Assembly: GCA_033239125.1 (NCBI GenBank)
Contig: BSWB01000004.1
Span: 140,876,426-140,940,425, forward strand
DNA length: 64,000 bases
Direction: 5' to 3'
Origin: Fagopyrum homotropicum
Lineage: Eukaryota; Streptophyta; Magnoliopsida; Caryophyllales; Polygonaceae
The position numbers and the translations under genes were made by a program. Position 1 is the stretch's first letter. Each line of letters opens with the position of its first letter. Positions 34,619 through 45,344 of the stretch are shown one piece after another. The notes below the pieces were generated by a model. The model ran no database searches, was not told where the DNA came from, and saw only the letters and a list, made by a program, of their open reading frames with translations.

Positions 34619-35057
34619 GATGAATTTCGTAAACGGACGACGGTTATGGAATCCGTGACCGCCACGATCACGAGTTCCGTAACCGTAAAAAAAAAAACAT
34701 TTTTTTTCCGACATCACGGTTAAGGGTTCCGTAACCATGACAGTGTCAGAATTTTTTTTTTGTTAGAAATCACAAAGAAAATTATCGCGGATCCGAAAGC
34801 CGTAATCGTGACGGTTACGGATCCGAAAGCCGTAATCGTGACGGTTACGGATCCGTAACCGTCATGATTTTCTTTCACTTATTTATTTATTTATTTGTTA
34901 GAATTCACAAAGAAATCATCACGGTTACGAGTTCCGTAACTGTGAAAACTCTGTCACGGATTCGGAACCCGTAACCGTGACGGTTACGGGTTCTATTACC
35001 GCCGTGCGTTTGTAAATTCCATCGCCGTGCGTTTGTAAATTCCATCGCCGTGCGTTT
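34619..35057. repeat. Cluster of short palindromes built on CGGTTACGG/CCGTAACCG
   Basis: About 440 bp with more than ten copies of GTAACCG or CGGTTAC in both orientations. It includes a perfect 26-bp palindrome at 34839-34864 (first half TGACGGTTACGGA), a 14-bp-arm inverted repeat at 34965-34993 with a one-base centre, two tandem 30-bp units starting GGATCCGAAAGCC (about 34789-34848), and a 23-bp tandem unit (CGCCGTGCGTTTGTAAATTC plus CAT) 2.5 times at 35000-35057. No ORF. Confidence 0.75.
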
Positions 35058-37946
35058 ACCACTCCAGATTTTTATTTAGTTTTTATATTCGGCTTACTTT
35101 CTAAAAATATATGTGTTGATCTTTTTCATAAATGTTGATACGAATCATGAGTAGAGTCTTTAATATGAAAACGCTTTAACGATGAGTACTAGTTAATTTA
35201 ACTGAAAGAGTTGATACGAATCATTAATTAAATTAATTAGAGTAAAACTGGACTGGGGGTTGATAGTTATTAGTGTTGTGTATGAATTGAATGTTGAATT
35301 TGGGAAGACGGTAAACTGAGGATGGGGGCAGCACTGTCATTTAATTTTCACGTTGACCTCTCCATTTCGTCCCAACGTGGGGCTGTGTTCTCAATTAATG
35401 CTCACTCTTTAATTAAATTATAATGCAGAGGCAATTACATGTGGATTAATTATTGCACAACCAATTCAACGCCAAACTAAGTTGTGCACCATTGCTTCGC
35501 TCAATAACCGAAGCCCGGTGGACCTCAACTTCTTTTTACTTCTCTTATCTCCTGTCTCCTATTGTGTTTTCCTTCAACTCCAAGTTTCTAACACAACTTT
35601 ACTAAACTCCATTTTACATATATTTTATGATACTTTCATAGATTCTGATCATATCGGTCGGTTCCATGTTAGTCGAGTCGAGTCAAATCAATCAGGTTAC
35701 TCCAACCAAGTTCATTTAGGTTTCAGTTTCGTCCAGGTTCTAGGTTTGTTCGGGTTTCAAGTTCATACGGATCGGGTTAACAAATATACTGTCTTACTAT
35801 TTTTTTTATGAGATGACAATTATAAAATCCTTAATTTTTTTATATTAGTATAAATTAACGTATAATGTTTTGCGATATTACATAAAATCATTTTAGGGTA
35901 ACTAATTACATTAAACTACAATACAATATGCATTTTGTTAAATAAATTACATTAACTATATTTTACTCCCTAAAGAGGTTGTGATGAGGTCGGCTGACCT
36001 AGTTATTTACGGATGGAACAAAGGTAGATATACTTGTGTCAATGGTGAGGGTGCCTCTCCTTTTACTACTAACTTACCGCTATTTATAGAGCCACTTTAA
36101 TAATAAGAGAAATATATGGAGATTTTTTTGCTAAGTGATATGATTGCATGCCTTTAGTTTTCTTCACATTCGGTAAATTGTATTGGAAAACTATTGACTT
36201 TTTCAAGAGGGTCAAACAGGTTACCAAGGGTCATGAGAATGAGTCTAAATATTCTGATTTTATATTAATAGAGTTAATTTTATTACGCGGAAAGATGTAA
36301 GACTCATTTTGTTACCGTACTCCCAATCAATTTTATATATAGGAATCCAAATACCTTCTTCTCTCTTTTTTTTTTTTTTTTTTTTTTTATAGAAAAATGT
36401 AACATTATCCATCTACGTTTTTTTGCTTCTTGATCTTCTACGAGAAATTAGGAAAGTGTGAAATGTATAAATTTTGAAGGTGTAAAACATTTATAAATTT
36501 ATGAATGATTTGTTTTCCAAAATGTATATTTTGAGGGAATTTAATCCAACTTTTTCTTATTTTATTGTGAATTGTGCTTATGAGTAGTTAATAGAGTAAA
36601 ATAATGTCTTTGGGATTATGAAGGAGGTCATATAATTTGGCCATTGGCCAATAGAAAGACGAATTGAGGAGCAGAATGACTCTTGTCCCCAGGGGTGTGC
36701 TGTACTTTATCAAAAATTATTCTTGGCTTACCATAGATTTTAGTGACGGTAGGTAATTGTAATTCATGAAAAATACATTATCTGTTTAATACTTTAAGGG
36801 CTCGTTTGGTTTTAACTCCGAAATCGGAACGGAATGGAAACGAATCTAGTCCATACGTATGCCCTTATTCATAAAAAAATCCGATTCTCCTAATCCGATC
36901 CGTGAATTTGAGAATCCAATTACAGAAAAATCCAAAAATATCCGGTAGTTGATGATCCGAATGATCCAAGAATGTTTTTAGGATAGGGAACGAGGTGTCG
37001 ACAAAAAATTCGGATCAAATCGGATATATCCGACTAGTCTAGACTGTCTAGTGATAACTAGAATTGTTCATTTTTGGATATTCGGGGAAAAATTATGAAA
37101 AATTTGGTAACCGGATCCGACCCGAAATTTAACGGATATCCGATCCGAGAAGATAAAGTAGATCGGATATCCGGTTGATCCGAATACAAAAAAAATGAAC
37201 ATCAATTGTTGCTTCTTGTTTCAATAAAACCTCACAACCAACAATTACCATCAACAAACAAAACGTATAATTCCAACTTACATATCAAAATCAAGTAGAA
37301 CCAATTTATCAAAAAACCTCACTGCAAAACCAATTTATCGAAAAACTTGTAAATTTCAAACTGGAATTACAATAAACAATTAACATCAACAAACACAAGT
37401 TACACAATATGCAATTCCAACTTACGTATCCTAACTTCTATATCAAAATCAAGCAAAACAAGGTAAAAATACACCAAATTTGCACAAGAAAACAAAATCA
37501 GTATGAGAATCAAGGAGATCCGTCTAGAGAGCGATGGAAGCAAGAAAAAGTACACACCAAACGATCTAGGTTTCAAAAGAGCAACGACAATAGCCCAACA
37601 CTCATTTGTGATGGAGAAGAGAGGAGCAAGCAAGTGCGGCGGTTTGAGCGAGAAGACATAAGCAAGCAACGTGGTCATCGCTCGACTGAGCGGAGAATAG
37701 ACAAGAAGCCACAAGTTCGCAGGATCGCAACCCCGAAAGCAGAAGCAAGAAGGCAAAAAAAGAAGGTCTCAAGCAAGAGATTTGAGGCTTTGAATGGAGG
37801 AGAACGAAAGCAAAAGCGAGAAGGCAAGAAGTGAAGGTCTCACGTGAGAGATCTGAGTGGCGGTGAGTGAAAAGTGAAGTGAAAAACGATACCCCTCTCA
37901 GATTTAGGGTTTATGCCTTTTATTAATAATTTTTTTTGAATGTGTG
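35058..37946. other. Intergenic sequence
   Basis: AT-rich, with CGGGTT-type words (35640-35790), a T-run (about 36367-36388) and GGATATCCG words (36980-37180). Open frames here, such as 37409-37834, have no recognisable domain. No feature can be supported. Confidence 0.55.
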
Positions 37947-38468
37947 TGTAACACCCGGAAATTTTATTTCCGCTGAAGTCCGAGGCAAGCCGGACCTCAA
38001 CCGGTTTTGAGACCTCTTTCTGTATCGATCTAGGTGTCTTTTTGGATTCTTATAAATCACCTACATAAAATCTCTCATTTTATGTGAGATTCCTAAGTTA
38101 TGTTATTCATCCTCTTGTAGCCTTTTTTTTTAAAGCAAGTCAGCCCATGTGTAATCAAGCCTTATGAACCGTGAGACCCGTGAGTTGTAGTCATCGAGGC
38201 CCATCATGAGTGGGCTAGATGGGCCTATTAGGAGGCTGATTGTGCTTCTCCTTCTTACGTATCTTAGCATCCCCCTTTTCCCTTCCTACGTTATTTCCTT
38301 CTGCTCCCTCTACTCTAAACCCTAGCCTCACACGTATCTCTCCCTCTCTCCTTCCATGGACGGCGGCCTCCTCCAATAACAGTAGGCGCAACAACGGATG
38401 GTGCCGGATTTGGCCATCGACTCTTCTCTTCCTTTCCGGCTGATGACAAGAACCTTCTCTTCTCCTTG
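37947..38468 (+). repeat. Possible LTR start of another Ty3 (chromovirus-like) element
   Basis: Begins TGTAACACCCGGAAATTTTAT, like LTR starts of Tekay/Del-type chromoviruses, and ends where LTR G begins. It also contains AAACCCTAGCC (about 38316) and a CT-rich run, which could instead be the 5' leader of a host gene. No second LTR or protein is in view. Confidence 0.35.
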
Positions 38469-39196
38469 TGATAGCATGCATTATAGTCTATATTTTGGGA
38501 TTGGTTTGGACGTTTTATCATCATAAAATCTGCATGCATTCTGGATGATTATGTCATTTTGTTTACTTTGCAAGAATTGAGGTCTACACCTAGTTTTGTT
38601 GTAATTATAGGGAAAATGGCACGTTATGGATCGATATGGAGCCAAAGGATCTAAGGAGTCATGGGAGCTGCATTATGGAGCATAAAGGAGCTACATGGAA
38701 GGCACAAGAGCCTTGGAAGTTGGATGGAAACGAGATATAGGACCAGTTATGGAGATTTGCATGTAACAACTCGACATCTCGGTTCCCTACGTTAGCATCT
38801 CGGTCGAGATGGCTAACTGGGCCTAGATCGAGACGTCCGGCCCGCAGCCTAATGAGTTATCTATTTTTGGTCTATAATTTTTCTATAAGATGGAAGATAG
38901 TTTATGGATGGAAGGACGGCTGATTAACTTTGGAACGGAGTATATTCTAGAGAAAGGAAGGAAATCAAAGGAAGATTGCTTGGAGCGAAAGTTTGAATGC
39001 TTTGAAGGAAAGTTGTAAGATTTTCTTAGGGAACGTTAATTGTTATCTTTTGATACGATTCTTGAGGAACACAGTTTGCTGCTTGTTTGATTTGTTTGTT
39101 TGATTATTGATACGTTCTTGTTAAGATTTTCTTGTTCCCTTTTTGCTTCTTCAATTATATACTTGATTGTTATAATTATGATAATTGTTGGCTAAA
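38469..39196 (+). repeat. LTR G, first part
   Basis: Begins TGATAGCATGCATTATAG, related to the C/D LTR start but diverged. There is no polypurine tract upstream, so this is a 5' or solo LTR. Word triad of the ATCTCG type: ATCTCGGT (38776), ATCTCGGTCGAGAT (38797-38810), TCGAGACG (38828). It is cut at 39196 by element C and resumes at 61959. Confidence 0.8.
39192..39196. repeat. Target-site duplication of C (left)
   Basis: CTAAA before TGATAGCATG; repeated at 61954-61958. Confidence 0.92.
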
Positions 39197-40929
39197 TGAT
39201 AGCATGAATTATAGTCTATATTTTGGGACTTGTTTAGACGTTTTATCTTCAATAATCTGCATGTTTGAATGTATATTATGTGATTATATTGTCATATCAT
39301 CTACCTTTGAGGGAATCGAGGTCTACACCAAGTTTCGTTGTAATCGTAGGTGAAATAACACGTTTTGCATCAAAATGGAGCTAAAGGAGCTATGGAGTCA
39401 TTGAAGCTACATTCTGGAGCTTAAGGGAGAATCCAGGAAGCATGAAAATGGATTAAAGATTCACTTTGGACCAGATTTAAGAGATTTCACATTCAGTTTA
39501 GAGTCACCTCGGTCAGCTACAATACCATCTCGACCGAGGTGATCTAGAGGAGCGCCCCGACCGAGGCGAACACCTTGGACGCGGCGAGATATATTTTATT
39601 TAGCTGAGATCTTTTATTTTTGGAAAGAGAGATCTTATATTTTTGGGCTAGATTTCTGGAAGGAAGATCATATATTTTAGAGATCTATTTATGAGAGATA
39701 GATATATTTTATTAGGAAAATATCTTTTCAAGATATTTTATCTTTGGAGGGTAATTTTCCTATATAAAGGGTTGGATTTCCCACAAGTTCAACCATGCTT
39801 ATACAAGCCTAGAGGGCTGATAGCATCCAACAATTGAAGGACTTTTGGAAGGTTGAAGGAAGATTGAAGGAAGGAAGTTAATAGCTTTTATAGCTTTTGT
39901 GAAGGGTTTTTGAAAGACTTTCTTAGATTCCCTTCTTGTTGATTTGTCTTGTTGGATTTGTGATCCAAGGAACACTATTTGTTTGATATTTGATTCAGTT
40001 ATTGAAGCCTTGTTCTTAAGATTTTGTGTTCAAATATTCATTCTCTTTCCTTATATTTGATTATTGCTTTCATGATGATGAGTGGCTAATTTCTTTGTGT
40101 GATTCTAGGGTGATTGGCTGAAGGTTGTGGGAAAGACGATGATAGAATAATCTTAAATTCCAGTAGGACCCTGAAAGCTCGAGTCTTTATCCTTAACCCT
40201 AGAACATCTCGTTCAGTTGATGAACATCTCGGCCGGGGTGGAATTCGTCTGACCGAGGTGACCTTTCTGATCCGAAATTGAGAGTTAAGTGTTAGAGTTT
40301 GCTAATCCTATTCTTATTACACCTTTCCTGGTTCAATGCAAGACTAGGATGAGACTTACCCGGTAATTCCTTTGTTTGTTTACCCAAGATCATAAGTGTA
40401 GGTAATAAAGGTTTATCCTTTATTGGGATTTGAGTGTGCTTTCATCCCATCTTTGTGAGTTAGCCTGAGACTTACCCGGTAAAGGTTTATTCTATTCCTT
40501 TAGTTGGTGTGTTGGTTTGAGATTATAGTTCCTTCCCTTAGTACCTTGAGACTTACCCGGTAATAGATTCTTTCGGCTTGGGATTAGTGAGTAGTGAGAC
40601 TTACCCGGTGATCTATTCCACTTTAGTAACACCTTCCCTTTGTAAAATCTCAGCTTTGTCCGCTTATCTTTAGATCTTGAGTGGGAACCACAACTAGATG
40701 CTTTAATCCCTAGAATTGCATATTTTCCTTAATTGACTTTTTATCATCTTTGATTGCTTTAATCGCTTTTGTGGTTAGTAATTACATAGACTGCAAGTCC
40801 CTGACATCGACACCCCGGAATTCTTGCTTTTACTATGATTGACCCGTACATTGCGGGTTCGCATCCTTGTTTTTAGCATACATCTTGGGTTATAAATTTA
40901 AAGCTTGCACACACCGTTTGGAGCGAACA
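39197..40929 (+). repeat. 5' LTR of element C
   Basis: 1733 bp, TGATAGC to GCGAACA. TATA box TATATAAA at 39761-39768. Word triads at 39505-39568 and 40205-40260. GAGACTTACCCGGTAA at 40351, 40467 and 40548, and a variant at 40596. Confidence 0.95.
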
Positions 40930-40935
40930 AGTTTT

Positions 40936-40953
40936 TGGCGCCGTTGCCGGGGA
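40936..40953 (+). other. Primer-binding site of C (tRNA-Asp)
   Basis: TGGCGCCGTTGCCGGGGA, exact complement of the 3' end of plant tRNA-Asp including CCA, six bases after the LTR. Confidence 0.95.
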
Positions 40954-41058
40954 CGTGGTCTAGACCGAGCCGGTTGCGGTAGTCTTTCGGGGCACTTGCC
41001 CCTGTTTCTACTAACCACTCTACTTGAGTGACTTTCGCAGGTTCTTTCTTGTAGGTTT

Positions 41059-42682
41059 ATGCGAAGAACCCGCGTTGGGAAGGAAATCGTTCCTTACGAT
41101 CCCGAACCAGAAAAGACATACAAAAGACGCTTGAAAGAAGCTAAGATGGCCAATCAAGAGAATCGCGATCTTGAGGCCGAATTGAAGGAGGCATTGGAAC
41201 AACTACGCCTCAACAAAGAAGAATTGCGACTGGAAAAGGAGGAAACTCGCGCAAGGACGAAAGCGATCGAAGCAGATATGACGACTTTACGGGACCAATA
41301 TCTACCTCGACCAGCTCCAGCTCCTTGACCGAGGCAAGACCCAGTCCCAGCTGCCCCGGCCGAGATACTTCCACCTCGGATGCCAGTCCGAGATGCTCTT
41401 TTTGCAGGTATTCCACAGACCCTAGGGCAGAGGATGGACCCCAACTAGCAACTGAGGCGTCCAGGAGTCAACCTAGGTGATCTAGCGGACCATGATTATG
41501 AGCTTTGACCGCAAGTTCTTTCCATGATTCGCCAATGCCAGTTTGGAGGGCTAGAGAGGGAGTCTCCGCATCAACATCTACAAAACTATGAGATCTTGAT
41601 GGAGACCTTGAGACCTTCAAGGCTGGAAAACAACAATTACAAGCTAAGGCCTTTCTACTTCTCTTTGAAAGATAGGGCGCTTACTTGGTATCAATTTCTC
41701 CCTCCAGGAAAAATCAACACTTGGGAAGAGATAACGGCGGAGTTCCTGACTAAATTCTTTTCCCCATCAAAGACCGCTGAAATGAGAGGGAAGATCAATG
41801 CATTCATCATGAAGGACAAGGAGAGTTTGTCCAAGTCATGAGAGAGATTTAAAGACATCCTTTTGGATTGCCCACATCATGGGATTCCAAATATAGAGTT
41901 GTTGGAGATATACTTCAAGGGACTGGACGGAAACACCCAGTTCAACCTCCAACTACTATCCGCCAGCATGTTCATGGACATGCCAATTGACGAAACTTGG
42001 GAGTTCATAGAGAAACAAGCTTTGCACATGAAGAAATACTCCCACCAAGGAGCTGAAGGTGGAGTTAAAAGAGTTAACTTTCAAGAAGCTCCACCAAACA
42101 ATGATCAACTCACCTCTTTGAAGAATGATGTGAAACAACTGAAGGAACTTTTGGTTGCTCAAACCAAGAAAGAAGATGAAGGATATCAAGGCTCAAGGAA
42201 CAACAATGGTTACCGGAACAACAACAACGGTTCCCGGAACAATAACTACAACAACAATAGAGGATCCAACAACAACAATTGGAGGACAAACAATCAAAAT
42301 TCGGGTAACCCTTACTCTAACTCCAATTCGAATAACTCCTCTAATCCTTTCCTCTCTTCTTCTTCTTCTTCTACTCCATTGAAGAGCCAGGAGCCTGGAT
42401 CAAGCTCGTCCCAGCCGGAAAAGAAAGATGTGGTGCTGGAGGCCATCTTGATCAAGCTAAACTCTATGGAGACATCCATGACTTCATTTTCGAAGGCACA
42501 AAAAGCCTTAGAACAACAATTCTTTAACAAGGCGAATGAAGCGCCAAGAGATCCAGGGAAGCTTCCAGCAAGGACGGAAAGCAACCCCAAAGGACAGATC
42601 ATGGCAACAACGACGAGAAGTGGACTGAAAACTGCAGATCTAGTGCCTCGGTCGATGCCAATACAGACGAAGAACACCTCGG
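41059..42682 (+). pseudogene. Gag of element C, N-terminal part, broken
   Basis: Starts at ATG 41059 (MRRTRVGKEIVPYDPEPEKTY, as in D). One reading frame runs through to the D insertion, with in-frame stops at 41326 (TGA), 41446 (TAG), 41506 (TGA) and 41839 (TGA). Three correspond to CGA, CAA and TGG codons in the intact relatives, so C-to-T or G-to-A changes explain them. The coiled-coil N-terminus, the gag core (TWYQFLPPGKINTWEE) and the Asn/Gly-rich region (NNNGYRNNNNGSRNNNY, about 42200-42350) are recognisable. No zinc knuckle. The TGA at 41839 falls at the same codon as the TAG in D. Confidence 0.85.
42678..42682. repeat. Target-site duplication of D (left)
   Basis: CTCGG, which is also part of a CACCTCGGT half-site of C; repeated at 54189-54193. 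Confidence 0.95.
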
Positions 42683-44421
42683 TGATAACATGAATTATAG
42701 TCTATATTTTGAGGTTTGTTTGGACGTTTTATCTTTCATAATCTGCATGTTTGTATGTACATTATGTGATTTTACTACCATTTCATCTACCTTTGCGAGA
42801 ATCGAGGTCTACACCTAGTTTTGTTGTAATTGCAGGTAATTTGGTACGTTTTGCATCAAAAAGGAGCAAAAGGAGTCATGAGTCATTTGGAGCTACATCC
42901 AGGGAGCATAGCCATGGATTAATGATTTACTTGGGACCAATTTTGAGAGATTTCACATTCAGTTGTGACTCACCTCGGTTGACCAGAGATTCACCTCGAC
43001 CGAGGTGATCCAGAGATGCCGACTCGACCGAGGCGAACACCTAGGACGCGGCGAGAATATTTTATTCTTGGAGGAGATCTTTTAAATTTGGAAAGTGATC
43101 TTATATTTTTGGGCTTGGTTCCTGGAAGGAAGGAGATATGCAGAATCATATATTTTACCTATATTTATGGGAGAATATCTTTCTAAGATTTATTATCTTT
43201 GGAGGGTTATTTTCCTATAAAAAGGGTTGGATTTCCACAAATCCAGGAATCCGCTATCAGCGCAAGAGAGTTGTTTACGCAGCAGCAGCCTACTCCAAGT
43301 TGGGAGGTTTGAAGAACCTTTTTGAAGGTTGAAGGAAGATTGAAGTCCATAGCTTTTATAGCTTTATTGAAGGGTTTTGTAAGATTGTCTTCAATTCCCT
43401 CAATTGTTGTCTTGTCTTTTTGGATTGTTATCCAGGGAACGCTTTGTTGTGATATTTGATTCAGTTATTGAAGTCTTTTCATTAATTTCTTCTTTGTTCA
43501 AATATTCACCTTCTTCCCATATATTTTAATACTTTCATAATGATGATGAGTGGCTAATTTCTTTGTGTGATTCTAGGGTGATTGGCTGAAGGTTGTGGGA
43601 AAAACGATGATAGAATAATCTTAGATTCCAGTAGGATCCTGAAAGTTCGAGTCTTTAACCTTAACCCTAAGCATCTCGTTCAGTCGATGAACATCTCGGC
43701 CGGGGTGGAAACTGGCTGACCGAGGTGACTTATCTGATCCACAACTGAGAGTTAAGTGTTAGAGTTTGCCAAATCCTATTCTTATTACACCTTTCCTGGT
43801 TCAAAGCAAGCTTAGGATGAGACTTACCCGGTAATTCCTTAGTTTGTGTATTAACGATCATAAGTGTAGGTAATAAAGGTTTATCCTTTATTGGGGTTTG
43901 AGTGTGCTTCCATCCCATCTTTGTGAGTTAGCCTGAGACTTACCCGGTAAAGGTTGATTCTGTTCCCTTAGATGGTGTGTTAGTTTGAGGTTATAATTCT
44001 TTATCTTGATTCCTTGAGACTTACCCGGTAATAGGAGTTGCGGTTTAGGATTAGTGTGTAGTGAGACTTACCCGGTGATCTACTCCACTTTAGAAACACC
44101 TTCCCCACGCAAAAAAATCTCAGCTTTGTCCGCTTATCTATAGATCTTGAGTTGGAACCACAACTAGATGCTTTAATCCCTAGAATTGCATGTTTGCTTT
44201 ATTGACTTCTTATTCATCTTTGATTGTGTTAATCGCTCTTGTGGTTAGTATTGATATAAGCACACCGTATTGACTTTGTTTCACCAAGTCCCTGTGATCG
44301 ACCCCTGGAATTTTCTTGCTTTTACTACGATTGACCCGTACACTGCGGGTTCGCATCCTTGTTTTAAGCTTAAGTCTAGGGTTATAAATTTAAAGCTTGC
44401 ACACACCGTTTGGAGCGAACA
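42683..44421 (+). repeat. 5' LTR of element D
   Basis: 1739 bp, TGATAAC to GCGAACA. TATA box TATAAAAA at 43216-43223. Word triads at 42971-43035 and 43672-43727. GAGACTTACCCGGTAA at 43819, 43935 and 44016, and a variant at 44063. Confidence 0.96.
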
Positions 44422-44427
44422 AGTTTT

Positions 44428-44445
44428 TGGCGCCGTTGCCGGGGA
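44428..44445 (+). other. Primer-binding site of D (tRNA-Asp)
   Basis: TGGCGCCGTTGCCGGGGA, identical to that of C. Confidence 0.95.
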
Positions 44446-44549
44446 CTTGGTCTAGACCGAGCCGGTACGGTTTGCTCTTGGGGCGCTTGCCCCGTTTCAT
44501 CTAACCACTCTACTTGAGTGACGACTTTTGCAGGTTCTTTCTTAGGTAT

Positions 44550-45344
44550 ATGCGAAGAACCCGCGCTGGGAAGGAAATCCTTCCTTACGATCCCGAACCA
44601 GAAAAGACTTACAAGCGACGCTTAAGAGAAGCGAAGATGGCCCAACAAGACGATCGCGATCTTGCGGCCCAATTGAAAGAGGCGTTAGAGCTGCTACGCC
44701 TCAGCAAGGAAGAACTCAAGCAAGAGAAAGAAGAGAATCGCACCAAGACTGCAGCAATCGAAGCTGAGATTGCAGTCATACGAGACCAGATTCTACTTCG
44801 ACCGAGGGAAGATCCTCCTGTTGATCCTCGACCGAGGCAGATTCCAGTACCTGACGCCCCGGCCGATGTACTTCCACCTCGGATGCCAGTCCGAGATGTT
44901 CTTCTTGCAGGAATTCCACAAACCCTAGGTCAAAGGATGGACCCTAATCAACAACTGAGGCGTCCAGGAGTGAACCTAGGAGATCCAGCAGATCATGACT
45001 ACGAACTTCGACCGCAAGTTCTAGCCATGATTCGCCAATGCCAATTCGGAGGGCTAGAGAAGGAGTCGCCGCATCAACATCTTCAAAATTACGAGATCTT
45101 GATGGAAACCTTGCGACCTCCCAGAATTGAGAATAACAACTACAAGCTAAGACCTTTTTACTTTTCTTTAAAAGATAGAGCTCTTACTTGGTATCAATCT
45201 CTTCCTCCAGGAAAAATCAGCACATGGGAGGAGATGACCACGGAATTCTTGACCAAATTCTTTCCCCCCTCAAAGACCGCCGAAATGAGAGGGAAGATCA
45301 ATGCTTTCATTATGAAGGACAAGGAGAGCTTGTCCAAATCTTAG
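44550..45344 (+). CDS. Gag N-terminal part of element D, ending at an in-frame TAG
   Basis: Start chosen at ATG 44550 (MRRTRAGKEILPYDPEPEKTY), shared with B and C; the frame is open 12 codons further upstream. The first 90 residues are charged and heptad-like (LAAQLKEALELLRLSKEELKQ), a likely coiled coil for particle assembly. The gag core has LTWYQSLPPGKISTWEEMTT and FFPPSKTAEMRGKINAF. TAG at 45342-45344 replaces a Trp codon that is TGG in B; C has TGA at the same codon. The next frame continues in phase, so readthrough would give one polyprotein. DNA near 44799-44880 carries CTCGACCGAGG words. Confidence 0.88.
   Translation: MRRTRAGKEILPYDPEPEKTYKRRLREAKMAQQDDRDLAAQLKEALELLRLSKEELKQEKEENRTKTAAIEAEIAVIRDQILLRPREDPPVDPRPRQIPVPDAPADVLPPRMPVRDVLLAGIPQTLGQRMDPNQQLRRPGVNLGDPADHDYELRPQVLAMIRQCQFGGLEKESPHQHLQNYEILMETLRPPRIENNNYKLRPFYFSLKDRALTWYQSLPPGKISTWEEMTTEFLTKFFPPSKTAEMRGKINAFIMKDKESLSKS

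Noticed and set aside
35482..35811. 109-codon ORF
   Set aside because: AT-rich repeat-like sequence with no domain; likely chance.
36795..36850. GGGCTCGTTTGG as a DNA-transposon end
   Set aside because: Such words are common in plant intergenic DNA; no inverted partner or TSD found.
37409..37834. 141-codon ORF rich in Lys/Arg/Gln
   Set aside because: Purine-biased DNA gives open frames on both strands; no domain or gene structure.
38240..38443. 67-codon ORF as a host gene exon
   Set aside because: Low-complexity, no domain, and the segment may be an LTR; not supported.
40936..40953. tRNA-Asp gene
   Set aside because: Only the 18-nt complement of the 3' end; it is the primer-binding site.
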